From positions 64,999-128,998 of the forward strand of contig NZ_KZ454936.1 in the NCBI RefSeq assembly GCF_002797315.1: a stretch of DNA of 64,000 nucleotides. The letters are read 5' to 3'. The notes below the pieces were generated by a model. The model searched no databases. It was not told the DNA's origin and saw only the letters and a program-made list of their open reading frames with translations. This stretch comes from Bacillus sp. FJAT-44742. Its GTDB lineage: Bacteria; Bacillota; Bacilli; Bacillales; Marinococcaceae. How positions within the stretch are numbered: position 1 is the stretch's first letter; each line of letters opens with the position of its first letter. Of the stretch, positions 10,808 through 18,170 are shown piece by piece. The translations under genes and the position numbers were made by a program.

Positions 10808-12067
10808 ATGAACGTTTTAGTGGTTGGCAGCGGCGGACGTGAACACGCTCTTGCATGGAAATTTTCGCAAAGTAAAACAGTAACCAAAGTATACGTGGCG
10901 CCTGGAAATGAAGGGATGAGCAATGTAGCTGATATCGTCCCTATTAAAGAAAATGAGCAGGATCAAATTGTGGAGTTTGCTAAACAGAACGAGATAGGAT
11001 TGACCTTTGTTGGTCCTGAGGTTCCACTTCTTGATGGGCTGGTTAATCGTCTTCAGCAGGAGAATGTTCTTGTTTTTGGCCCGACTCAAGAAGCTGCTCT
11101 TATTGAAGGAAGCAAGTCATTTGCTAAGGAATTAATGGAAAAGTACCAGATCCCGACAGGATATTATGAGGTTTTCTCAGAGTATGCGGCTGCAGTCGCT
11201 TATGTGAAGAAGCAAGGAGCGCCTATTGTTATTAAAGCCGATGGACTGGCAGCAGGAAAAGGCGTGACTGTGGCAATGACAGAAGAAGAAGCTGTCGCAA
11301 GTCTTAGGGATATCCTTCTAGATGATAAATTTGGAGAAGCCGGCGCCCAGGTGGTCATTGAGGAATACCTTGATGGTGAGGAGCTTTCGTTAATGGCATT
11401 TGTTCACGGCCATACGGTAGTTCCAATGGTTGGTTCTCAGGATCACAAGCGTGCTTATGATGGAGACAAGGGACCTAATACTGGCGGCATGGGCGCTTAT
11501 AGTCCGGTACCCCAGTTTAACGAAACGGAGGTTCAGCGTGCAGTTGAGGAAGTTCTTCAGCCAATGGCAGATGCTCTTGTCGAAGAAAACCGGTTTTTTA
11601 CAGGAATTCTATATGCAGGCTTAATGATGACAACCAGCGGGCCTAAGGTAATTGAGTTTAATGCACGGTTTGGGGACCCTGAGACACAAGTCGTCTTACC
11701 GAGAATGGAGTCTGATTTATGTGAAATCATCTTTTCCATACTTGATGGGAATAAGCCGGATATCAAGTGGACGGAAGATGCTGTTGTGGGGGTAGTGGCG
11801 GCAGCGAAAGGCTACCCAGGTTCGTACGAAAAGGGACACGAGATCACTGGTCTTCAGGAAGGTGAGTACACTTTTTATGCAGGGGTTAAAAAAGAAAAGG
11901 ACCGCCTGGTTACCTCAGGCGGCCGTGTGCTGTTGCATGCAGAAAAAGCGCCAACGTTAAAAGAAGCCCAACAAAGAACGTATAAAAAACTTAGCACACT
12001 TGAAGAACAACACCTTTTTTATCGAAAAGATATTGGAGAGAAAGCTATTTCACGTATTTCTTTTTAA
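10808..12067 (+). CDS. purD: Phosphoribosylamine-glycine ligase
   Basis: PurD (419 aa) joins phosphoribosylamine and glycine with ATP. It is an ATP-grasp enzyme: the N-terminal VVGSGGREHALAWK is the family signature, IKADGLAAGKGV lies in the ATP site and FNARFGDPETQ carries metal ligands. I start at the ATG at 10808, since GAGGAGGG ends about 8 bases before it; an upstream in-frame GTG at 10799 overlaps that SD. It is the last pur gene, and its 3' end overlaps a small gene on the other strand. Confidence 0.96.
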   Translation: MNVLVVGSGGREHALAWKFSQSKTVTKVYVAPGNEGMSNVADIVPIKENEQDQIVEFAKQNEIGLTFVGPEVPLLDGLVNRLQQENVLVFGPTQEAALIEGSKSFAKELMEKYQIPTGYYEVFSEYAAAVAYVKKQGAPIVIKADGLAAGKGVTVAMTEEEAVASLRDILLDDKFGEAGAQVVIEEYLDGEELSLMAFVHGHTVVPMVGSQDHKRAYDGDKGPNTGGMGAYSPVPQFNETEVQRAVEEVLQPMADALVEENRFFTGILYAGLMMTTSGPKVIEFNARFGDPETQVVLPRMESDLCEIIFSILDGNKPDIKWTEDAVVGVVAAAKGYPGSYEKGHEITGLQEGEYTFYAGVKKEKDRLVTSGGRVLLHAEKAPTLKEAQQRTYKKLSTLEEQHLFYRKDIGEKAISRISF

Positions 12068-12158
12068 CAAATACAGCTCCAACGGCCATAAGAGAACCAA
12101 TGAGCATTGAGTAAACAAATAATGTATGGGTGACATATTCCCAGTAAGCATTAAACAT
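12045..12158 (-). CDS. Small single-pass membrane protein (37 aa)
   Basis: A 37-codon gene runs against purD and overlaps its last 23 bases. The predicted peptide starts MFNAYWEYVTHTLFVYS, has one hydrophobic segment (about residues 13-30) and ends with basic residues (VKKKYVK), so an outside-N, inside-C membrane segment is likely. AAGGAG stands 7-8 bases before the ATG. The WEYVTH start resembles the short EYxxD-type membrane proteins of bacilli, with His in place of the Asp; that link is from memory and uncertain. No function can be assigned. Transcripts reading through from purD would be antisense to it. Confidence 0.6.
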   Translation of the reverse strand: MFNAYWEYVTHTLFVYSMLIGSLMAVGAVFVKKKYVK

Positions 12159-12218
12159 ATTATCACTCCTTGCTATCAGGATTCCTCATGAAGCCGGCAA
12201 ACATTCTTAACAAAAAAA

Positions 12219-12244
12219 GGGCCCCGGCAACGGGTCCCTTTTTT
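12219..12244. terminator. Bidirectional terminator after purD and the DUF2892 gene
   Basis: The stem GGGCCCCG/CGGGTCCC (12219-12226 with 12231-12238, one mismatch) is flanked by seven A on the left and six T on the right. It can therefore end the plus-strand pur operon and the minus-strand gene that stops at 12247. Confidence 0.85.
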
Positions 12245-12246
12245 AA

Positions 12247-12507
12247 TTAAAGCTGGTTCATGGAAGGGCCGGTTTCAGTCTGTCCTTCGCTTTGGCTGTC
12301 AGCTTCCTGTACAGTATCCTGAACCATTTTTGTAATCGGGCAAAAACGAGTAATCCCTTCTCCTACCTTCATAGCTCCCATCATGGCAGCTAACAAATAC
12401 ATTGAACTGGACGAACGCTTTGTTAATTTAGCTGTTGCCCAAGCCAGTATTGTTAATCCGCAAGTGATTCTGCATAATGCATTCAAAATTCCTATGTTGG
12501 ATTTCAT
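12247..12507 (-). CDS. DUF2892 (YgaP-like) membrane protein
   Basis: An 86-residue protein with two short hydrophobic stretches (about residues 8-28 and 36-55) in the pattern of DUF2892: an N-terminal KSNIGILNALCRITCGLTI, then MGAMKVGEGITRFCPITK with the conserved Cys-Pro. Members are small inner-membrane proteins, often found alone or fused to rhodanese domains; the role is unknown. The acidic, Ser/Gln-rich tail after about residue 65 is unconserved. AAGGAAGG lies 7 bases before the ATG. Confidence 0.75.
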   Translation of the reverse strand: MKSNIGILNALCRITCGLTILAWATAKLTKRSSSSMYLLAAMMGAMKVGEGITRFCPITKMVQDTVQEADSQSEGQTETGPSMNQL

Positions 12508-12581
12508 GACAAAGACCTTCCTTTCTATATGGGAACATGATAAGATGAGGGCACACTTTCGTAAGGTAATGGACGAAAATG

Positions 12582-12590
12582 TGGTATAAT
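12582..12590 (+). promoter_or_regulatory. Extended -10 promoter for yerA
   Basis: TGGTATAAT is a perfect extended -10 element (TGnTATAAT), 62 bases before the yerA ATG. There is no good -35 at 16-18 bases, as is common for extended -10 promoters. Confidence 0.55.
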
Positions 12591-12652
12591 GCTACCATAC
12601 ATTCCCATAAAACTAATTTGATATTTTACACAATTGAAAGCAGGTGGTGGAC

Positions 12653-14395
12653 ATGGCAGCACAGCTTTTTCGATGGACGAAACCAATGCTGCGTGAGCAG
12701 CTTTCTGTTATAAGAGAAGAGAAACCTCCCACAAAGGTTTTGAAAAATGCTACGTATTTAAGCAGTCCTCGTAAGGATTGGTTAAAGGGGAACATTTGGA
12801 TTTATGATGACCGGATTGTTTATGTGGGGAAAGATTTTCCCGCTAATACAAAGAACACCGAAATTGTAGACTGTACTGATAAATACATAGTACCAGGCTA
12901 TATAGAACCCCACGCTCACCCGTTTCAATTATATAATCCCCATACCCTTGCTGAGTATGCATCTAAACGGGGAACGACGACCCTTATTAACGACAACATG
13001 TTTTTCTTTTTGAATATTGAAAAAAAGAAAGCGCTTACTTTGATAGAGGAGCTTGACCAGCTGCCAACGAGCATGTTCTGGTGGTGCAGATACGATGCAC
13101 AGACTGAAATGGAGGAAGAAGATTCCTTATTTTCACCTTCTAACATGAAGGCATGGCTGGATCATCCTCTTGTCCTGCAGGGAGGGGAACTCACAGGGTG
13201 GCCGAAAGTGATGAACGGTGATGATACGATATTACATTGGATGCAGTACACAAAGGAGCTCAATAAGCCTATTGAAGGGCATCTTCCGGGAGCTTCTGAG
13301 AGGACATTAACACAGTTGTCTGTTCTTGGAGTAAATAGCGACCATGAAGCAATGACGGGAGAAGAGGTTCTTCGCAGGCTGGATCTGGGACTGATTACTT
13401 CATTGCGTTACTCGTCCATCCGCCCTGATTTGCCAAAGATCTTGGAGGATCTTAAGGAGAGTGAAGTAAAAGATTACAGTCGTTTTTTGTTCACCACTGA
13501 TGGATCTACCCCGGCGTTTTACAAAAACGGGGTTATTGATAATATGATTGCGATTGCAATTGAAAAAGGTGTACCTGTAATTGATGCGTATGAAATGGCT
13601 TCTTACAATGTCGCCAGGCACTACTCCATAGACGACCAAATTGGGATGATTGCGCCTGGAAGAATAGCTCACTTGAATATTTTGGATGATATGGAAAATC
13701 CCCTGCCGAGCTCAGTTTTAGCAAAAGGCAAGTGGGTCCTTTACGAGGGAGAGTGCAGATATCCAGATAAACATTTCTCCTGGGAGGAGCATGGAGTGTA
13801 TCCATTTTTAGTGGACTGGACACTAACAGAGGAAGACTTGACTTTCTCCATGCCCATGGGCCTTGAACTGGTGAACTCAGTGATTTTGAAGCCTTATCAG
13901 GTTACTGTGGATGCCACGCAAGATGTCCTTTCTTCAGAACATGATGAAAGTTATTTTATTATGATTGACCGTCATGGAAAGTGGAGAATTAACACGGTAA
14001 TCAAAGGGTTTGCAACAAATGTTCAGGGGTTTGCTACCACTTATTCCAATACTGGAGATGTAGTTCTTATAGGGAAAAGCAAAAAAGATATGCTCCGTGC
14101 CTTTAAAGAGCTTAAAACTCATAATGGCGGCATGTTTCTGGTTGAAAATGATGAGGTAGTTATGAGTATGCCTTTGACCCTGTTTGGCGCTATGTCACTG
14201 GAATGTATGGAAAATGTCATGGAGCAGCATGAGCAGTTGGAACAAGCATTAAAGGAACGAGGATACCCTCATGACGATCCTATTTACAGTGTTCTCTTCT
14301 TTTCTTCCACACATTTGCCATATATCCGGGTCACTCAAAAAGGAATCTACGATGTTCATAAGAAAAGTGTACTCTTTCCTTCGATTATGCGTTAA
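12653..14395 (+). CDS. yerA: YerA-type adenine deaminase-like amidohydrolase
   Basis: The protein is 580 aa, the same length as B. subtilis YerA, and ends with the same HLPYIRVT...LFPSIMR tail. It belongs to the adenine deaminase branch of the amidohydrolase superfamily. The metal-binding HAH is in GYIEPHAHPF near residue 85, further conserved histidines lie in IEGHLPGAS and SDHEAMTGEEV, and the TTDG segment carries the metal Asp. A C-terminal adenine-deaminase domain follows from about 400 (ESYFIMIDRHGKWR). The physiological substrate of YerA is not firmly known to me. I start at the ATG at 12653, 4 bases after AGGTGGT; GTG codons at 12644 and 12647 are alternatives. A second adenine deaminase lies at 50572-52311. 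Confidence 0.88.
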   Translation: MAAQLFRWTKPMLREQLSVIREEKPPTKVLKNATYLSSPRKDWLKGNIWIYDDRIVYVGKDFPANTKNTEIVDCTDKYIVPGYIEPHAHPFQLYNPHTLAEYASKRGTTTLINDNMFFFLNIEKKKALTLIEELDQLPTSMFWWCRYDAQTEMEEEDSLFSPSNMKAWLDHPLVLQGGELTGWPKVMNGDDTILHWMQYTKELNKPIEGHLPGASERTLTQLSVLGVNSDHEAMTGEEVLRRLDLGLITSLRYSSIRPDLPKILEDLKESEVKDYSRFLFTTDGSTPAFYKNGVIDNMIAIAIEKGVPVIDAYEMASYNVARHYSIDDQIGMIAPGRIAHLNILDDMENPLPSSVLAKGKWVLYEGECRYPDKHFSWEEHGVYPFLVDWTLTEEDLTFSMPMGLELVNSVILKPYQVTVDATQDVLSSEHDESYFIMIDRHGKWRINTVIKGFATNVQGFATTYSNTGDVVLIGKSKKDMLRAFKELKTHNGGMFLVENDEVVMSMPLTLFGAMSLECMENVMEQHEQLEQALKERGYPHDDPIYSVLFFSSTHLPYIRVTQKGIYDVHKKSVLFPSIMR

Positions 14396-14437
14396 ACTGT
14401 AAAAGTAAGTTTGAAACTCGGAAAAGGTTGGAACGAG

Positions 14438-15481
14438 ATGACAAAGTGGATCATCATTTTTATTAGTGTCACGTTCCTTGGAGCGGCGATCGTATTGTGG
14501 GCTGGATTAACAGGAAGCAATAGTGAAGACCCTTATGATCCTTTTTCCAGCAGCAAAGAAGCTCGTTCCCAAGAAAAGGGTGACGACAGTGTTATTTACC
14601 CTTTAACCGGGGAACAAGCAGATTCTCACATTGTTAACCGTCCTCTTGCAGTTATCATTAATAACCATCCGGAAGCGCGGCCTCAGTCCGGACTGCAACA
14701 TGCGGATGTTGTATACGAAGTGTTAAGTGAAGGTGCGGTCACTAGGTTTGTTGCTATTTATCAAAGCCAGCAGCCAGTTAGAATAGGTCCGGTACGCAGT
14801 GCTCGCGGATACCACATTGACCTTGCTAACGGTTTTGATGCATTCTTTGTTACTCATGGCTGGAGCCCGGAGGCAGAAAGGATGCTCGAAAACAACGCAG
14901 CTCCCTATCTAAGCGGACTTCATCATGACGGAACGCTGTTTCAAAGATCAGCGGATCGGTCTGCGCCGCATAATTCTTATATTTCTTATGGCGATGCACT
15001 AGCCGGGCTTACGAGTAAGGGTTATGAAACAGAGTACGAGGTTAGGCCCCTTCCATTTGCTGAGGAAGAAATAATGGAGCAGGCTGCTGAGGCTTCCAAA
15101 GCTGAAATCAATTACTTGAACCAATATGATGTTACCTATACTTATGACCAGCAATCAGGGTTATATTTACGGGCAACGGATAATGAGAAAGATATCGACT
15201 TTGAGACACAGGAGCCTATTACCATATCTAACATTCTTATTTTGGAAGCCTTTCATAAAGAAGTGGACGAACAAGGAAGAAGAAGTATAGAGCTGTCAAC
15301 TGGAGGAAAGGGAATCCTACTTCAAAAGGGACAAGCTTATGATGTGGAATGGAAAAATATAGACGGGCGTCTTTTGCCTGGGAAAAATGGCAAGACAGTT
15401 CCGCTTGTACCGGGAAATACCTGGATTAACATTGTTCCTTCATCTCCAGGAGTAGATCACGCAGTAGAACTAAGCCCATAA
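14438..15481 (+). CDS. yerB: YerB, DUF3048 membrane-anchored protein
   Basis: The 347-residue protein has one N-terminal hydrophobic segment (about 3-24) followed by an acidic, Ser-rich linker and then the DUF3048 region: YPLTGEQA, NRPLAVIINNHPEARPQSGL and the IGPVRSARGYH motif. It should sit outside the membrane. The B. subtilis protein is a lipoprotein as far as I recall; here no Cys follows the hydrophobic segment (LWAGLTGSN), so it looks like an uncleaved or signal-peptidase-I anchor. AAAAGG stands about 10 bases before this ATG; an upstream TTG at 14411 would add nine residues. It lies between yerA and yerC, as in B. subtilis. Function unknown. Confidence 0.85.
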   Translation: MTKWIIIFISVTFLGAAIVLWAGLTGSNSEDPYDPFSSSKEARSQEKGDDSVIYPLTGEQADSHIVNRPLAVIINNHPEARPQSGLQHADVVYEVLSEGAVTRFVAIYQSQQPVRIGPVRSARGYHIDLANGFDAFFVTHGWSPEAERMLENNAAPYLSGLHHDGTLFQRSADRSAPHNSYISYGDALAGLTSKGYETEYEVRPLPFAEEEIMEQAAEASKAEINYLNQYDVTYTYDQQSGLYLRATDNEKDIDFETQEPITISNILILEAFHKEVDEQGRRSIELSTGGKGILLQKGQAYDVEWKNIDGRLLPGKNGKTVPLVPGNTWINIVPSSPGVDHAVELSP

Positions 15482-15526
15482 GACAGAAAGATTACATGAG
15501 AATCAGGATGAAAGAGGTGTCCTTCA

Positions 15527-15835
15527 TTGCAAATTGATAAGTTAAGGGGAAAAGAGCTCGACCAACTGTTTAACGCCATTTTATCCCTTCGTGATCTCGA
15601 AGAATGTTACCAGTTTTTTGACGATCTTTGCACTGTAAATGAAATTCAATCTCTTGCCCAGCGTTTGGAAGTAGCACGTATGCTTCAGCAAGGATATACG
15701 TATCATAAAATTGAAACAGAAACCGGAGCTAGTACAGCAACGATTTCCCGGGTGAAACGCTGTTTGAATTATGGAAACGACAGCTATCAAATGACCTTGG
15801 ATCGTGTAAAGGAACAGGAAGAAAAAGTAGAGTAA
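15527..15835 (+). CDS. yerC: YerC, TrpR-related DNA-binding protein
   Basis: A 102-residue TrpR/YerC-YecD family protein. The helix-turn-helix is visible in residues about 38-70 (NEIQSLAQRLEVARML, then GASTATISRVKRCL). It has the family length and a TTG start preceded by GAAAGAGGTG. It may be a small transcription regulator; its targets are not shown by this sequence. It ends the yerABC run, and a strong terminator follows. In B. subtilis the next conserved genes are close to pcrB, whereas here about 37 kb of other genes come between. Confidence 0.88.
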   Translation: MQIDKLRGKELDQLFNAILSLRDLEECYQFFDDLCTVNEIQSLAQRLEVARMLQQGYTYHKIETETGASTATISRVKRCLNYGNDSYQMTLDRVKEQEEKVE

Positions 15836-15842
15836 GGAATTG

Positions 15843-15876
15843 GGCATGCCTCTGACAGGGCATGTCTTTTTTTTTT
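15843..15876 (+). terminator. Intrinsic terminator after yerC
   Basis: A nine-pair stem GGCATGCCT/GGGCATGTC (15843-15851 with 15858-15866, two G-U pairs) and a 6-nt loop are followed by a run of ten T. Confidence 0.9.
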
Positions 15877-15983
15877 GAACTTGGAAGACAAGAGAAATTA
15901 TAGGAGAAAACCTTACAAAGATATTACTGGAATAGAGGCCTCCACCTATAATGTAGACAGTATGAGCAGGGAGATGATTTACA

Positions 15984-16337
15984 TTGCCACATTCAACTGC
16001 ACAAGAGAAGTCCATGAAGAAAACCATTGCTCAAATTTATAATAAGGTTAACCAGGATATGTACGGGTTGGGAGTTAGAAAGCAAAAAATTGAGGTTTTA
16101 GAGGATAAAATTATTATTTTTGGCTTGCACAAGAGAGTACAGGCTTTGCATGCGATCGGACAGAAGCATCCAGAGCTTACTTTATCAGTTGATTACACTC
16201 TGATTCAAGAATTTAAAGAACGCTTAAAAAAGGAAGTTGAGAGCCAATTACATCTAAAAGTAAAAACAATCCTTAAAGATTTTGACCCTGACAGTGAAGA
16301 AGCAGTGGCTGTCATTTACTTAACGGAAAAACAATAA
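15984..16337 (+). CDS. DUF2294 family protein
   Basis: The 117-residue protein fits DUF2294: a helix with IAQIYNKVNQDMYGLGVRKQKIEV, then VQALHAIGQ and a long C-terminal helix. The family is small, soluble and of uncertain role; some members are annotated near sodium-dependent transport or bicarbonate genes. GGGAG stands 10 bases before the chosen TTG start; an ATG ten codons later (16014) is possible but lacks a good SD. A TATAAT at 15946-15951 could be its -10. This gene is the first after the conserved yerABC run. Confidence 0.65.
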   Translation: MPHSTAQEKSMKKTIAQIYNKVNQDMYGLGVRKQKIEVLEDKIIIFGLHKRVQALHAIGQKHPELTLSVDYTLIQEFKERLKKEVESQLHLKVKTILKDFDPDSEEAVAVIYLTEKQ

Positions 16338-16343
16338 AAAGGG

Positions 16344-16395
16344 TGTAAACATTTCTTACGTAAAATCACACAACCAACAAACTTTTTTTTACAAT
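16344..16395 (+). promoter_or_regulatory. GlnR/TnrA-type box and promoter of the NCS2-puc operon
   Basis: TGTAAACATTTCTTACG (16344-16360) matches the TnrA consensus TGTNANAWWWTNTNACA at all but two fixed positions (7 and 17). A -10 element TACAAT lies at 16390-16395 with no good -35. The predicted start near 16402 puts the box centre at about -50, the distance known for TnrA-activated promoters in B. subtilis. Nitrogen-limitation control of purine catabolism is the inference. Confidence 0.6.
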
Positions 16396-16401
16396 AAAGG
16401 T

Positions 16402-16566
16402 AACATAAGTAGATAAGCGCGATTACATATAGGGAAACGAGCTGTTGTAACGGTTTGTTTTCTTATCCACAGATTGATCGGGAGCTTCCTCTCTGCTTGC
16501 CGGAGAGGTGAAGAAACCGGGGGAATGACGATAGCGTATTTGGCTATGCATTTCTCCGGTTTTTTT
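16402..16566 (+). promoter_or_regulatory. Structured leader RNA with conditional terminator (riboswitch candidate)
   Basis: Upstream of the permease ATG a leader of about 205 nt can fold in two exclusive ways. State 1: a closing stem CGGTTT/AAACCG (16451-16456 with 16514-16519) holding an inner hairpin (16485-16493 with 16503-16513, 2-nt bulge). State 2: a long terminator, 16516-16535 with 16543-16560, whose 5' arm takes the same AAACCG strand, followed by TTTTTTT at 16560-16566. This layout is that of a transcription-terminating riboswitch or protein-dependent attenuator in which stabilising stem 1 turns the operon on. I see none of the conserved core bases of the guanine/adenine aptamer. 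The ligand is unknown; purines, urate or molybdenum cofactor would be logical from the genes that follow. Confidence 0.55.
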
Positions 16567-16606
16567 GTCCAAAAAACAACATCTACTGGTGAGGAGGATA
16601 TAAGAA

Positions 16607-18136
16607 ATGGAAGGAAAGGCAATCCATTACCCCTTATTTAAGAAACAAGACATTGATGCTTTCTTTGCATTATTTCAAAATAACCTGGCTAACTTTGTCA
16701 TCATTGCAGTCACACTTTTAGGGATGGGATTTCCAGCAAGCATTGTTTTTGGTCAAGTGATTCCTGGAGCTGCTGTTGCCGTGTTAGCAGGAAATTTATA
16801 TTATGCACATTCGGCAAAAAGGCTGGCACATAAAGAAGGCAGGACCGATGTTACAGCTCTTTCTTATGGAATTAGCACGCCCGTGATGTTCGTTTTTTTA
16901 TTTGGGGTCACTCTGCCGGCTTTCACCCTAACCAATGATCCGGAATTGGCTTGGAGAATAGCAGTGGCGGCTGCTTTTATAAGCGGGTTGATTGAGTGTC
17001 TTGTGAGCTTCACTGGAAAATGGGTTAGAAAAAACATACCAAGACCGGCGATGCTTGGAGCTCTGGCAGGGGTAGCTCTTACCTTTGTGGCTGGCGAAAT
17101 GCTTTTTGCCACCCTTGAAATGCCTATGATAGGAATACTTGTACTTGGAATTATTCTTATAGGATTCATTGGAAAAGTATCAATGCCTTTTAATATTCCT
17201 TCTTCCTTGTTCGCTATTGTCATTGGGACATTTTTAGCTTTTCTTCTTGGCCAGCACAGTGCAGGAAATATTACCGAAGGCCTTAGCAACGTGGGGTTTT
17301 ACCCCCTTCTTCCTACCTTAGCTGCGTTTGATGGTATGGTTTACCTTTTTACTGGATTGGTTGGGTTATTAGCAGTTCTTGTCCCGATTACGATTTATAA
17401 CGCAATAGAGACCATGAATAATGTAGAGGCCATGGCAGTAGAGGGCGATGAGTATGATGTGCGTGAATGCCAGGCGGTTGATGGAGCAGGAACAATGATT
17501 GGTGCCTTGTTTGGAGGGATCTTTCCAACAACCGTTTATATAGCATCTGTGGGCTCAAAATGGATGGGAGCTGGGCGTGGATACAGCATCTTAAATGGGA
17601 TCGTTTATGCCGCAGCAGCCATGTTTGGTCTAATTGCTGCGATGGCTGAGATCATCCCCGTGGCTGTTATCGCTCCAATCCTAGTATTCGTAGGCATTTC
17701 CATGGTATCAACAGCGTTTCAGAATAACCATACAAAATATTACCCAGCTGTGGCTATTGCCATGCTCCCTTATTTTGCAAATTATATAATGACTAACTTT
17801 CAAGGTGATGCAGGCGATGTTGTGCAGGAGCTTTCTGCTGGAATTATTCCTTTAGGTGAAGGAGCAATGTTCACCGGAATCGTTTTAGGGGCAGTGACAG
17901 CTTTTATAACCGACAAGCATTTTGGAAAAGCAGCAATTTTTTCTTTAATAGGTGCTTTGTTATCCTTTTTAGGATTTATGCATGCATCTGAACTGCAGGT
18001 GGCTGCTGCACCTGATTTTATGGCAGGTTACCTGCTCCTGGCAGGGCTTTTTAGTTTCTACTACCTTCGGCAGGAAAAAGCAGTACAGCGAGAAACATTA
18101 GATACCCTGCCATCAGAGAAAACCAAGATAAGTTAA
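16607..18136 (+). CDS. NCS2-type purine permease (COG2252-like)
   Basis: A 509-residue membrane protein with about 12-13 hydrophobic segments. It belongs to the nucleobase:cation symporter 2 superfamily, in the xanthine/uracil permease group; GLFGGIFPTTVYIASVG and the NAIETMNNVEAMAVEGDEYD segment are characteristic of a divergent branch distinct from PbuX and PucJ/PucK. It lies first in an operon with a purine-type amidohydrolase and the five xanthine dehydrogenase genes, so xanthine, guanine or urate uptake is likely; the exact substrate cannot be read. GAGGAGG stands about 10 bases before the ATG. Expression is probably controlled by the leader and box upstream. Confidence 0.75.
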   Translation: MEGKAIHYPLFKKQDIDAFFALFQNNLANFVIIAVTLLGMGFPASIVFGQVIPGAAVAVLAGNLYYAHSAKRLAHKEGRTDVTALSYGISTPVMFVFLFGVTLPAFTLTNDPELAWRIAVAAAFISGLIECLVSFTGKWVRKNIPRPAMLGALAGVALTFVAGEMLFATLEMPMIGILVLGIILIGFIGKVSMPFNIPSSLFAIVIGTFLAFLLGQHSAGNITEGLSNVGFYPLLPTLAAFDGMVYLFTGLVGLLAVLVPITIYNAIETMNNVEAMAVEGDEYDVRECQAVDGAGTMIGALFGGIFPTTVYIASVGSKWMGAGRGYSILNGIVYAAAAMFGLIAAMAEIIPVAVIAPILVFVGISMVSTAFQNNHTKYYPAVAIAMLPYFANYIMTNFQGDAGDVVQELSAGIIPLGEGAMFTGIVLGAVTAFITDKHFGKAAIFSLIGALLSFLGFMHASELQVAAAPDFMAGYLLLAGLFSFYYLRQEKAVQRETLDTLPSEKTKIS

Positions 18137-18170
18137 CAGCCGCTTAAAGAGCGAAAAAGGAGGAACTTGC

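Noticed and set aside
12383-12589. 68-codon plus-strand frame opposite the DUF2892 gene
   Set aside because: It is the shadow of a recognisable DUF2892 protein with a good SD on the other strand.
16389-16622. Minus-strand 77-codon frame over the permease leader
   Set aside because: No SD, and it coincides with the inverted repeats of the leader RNA, which explain the sequence.
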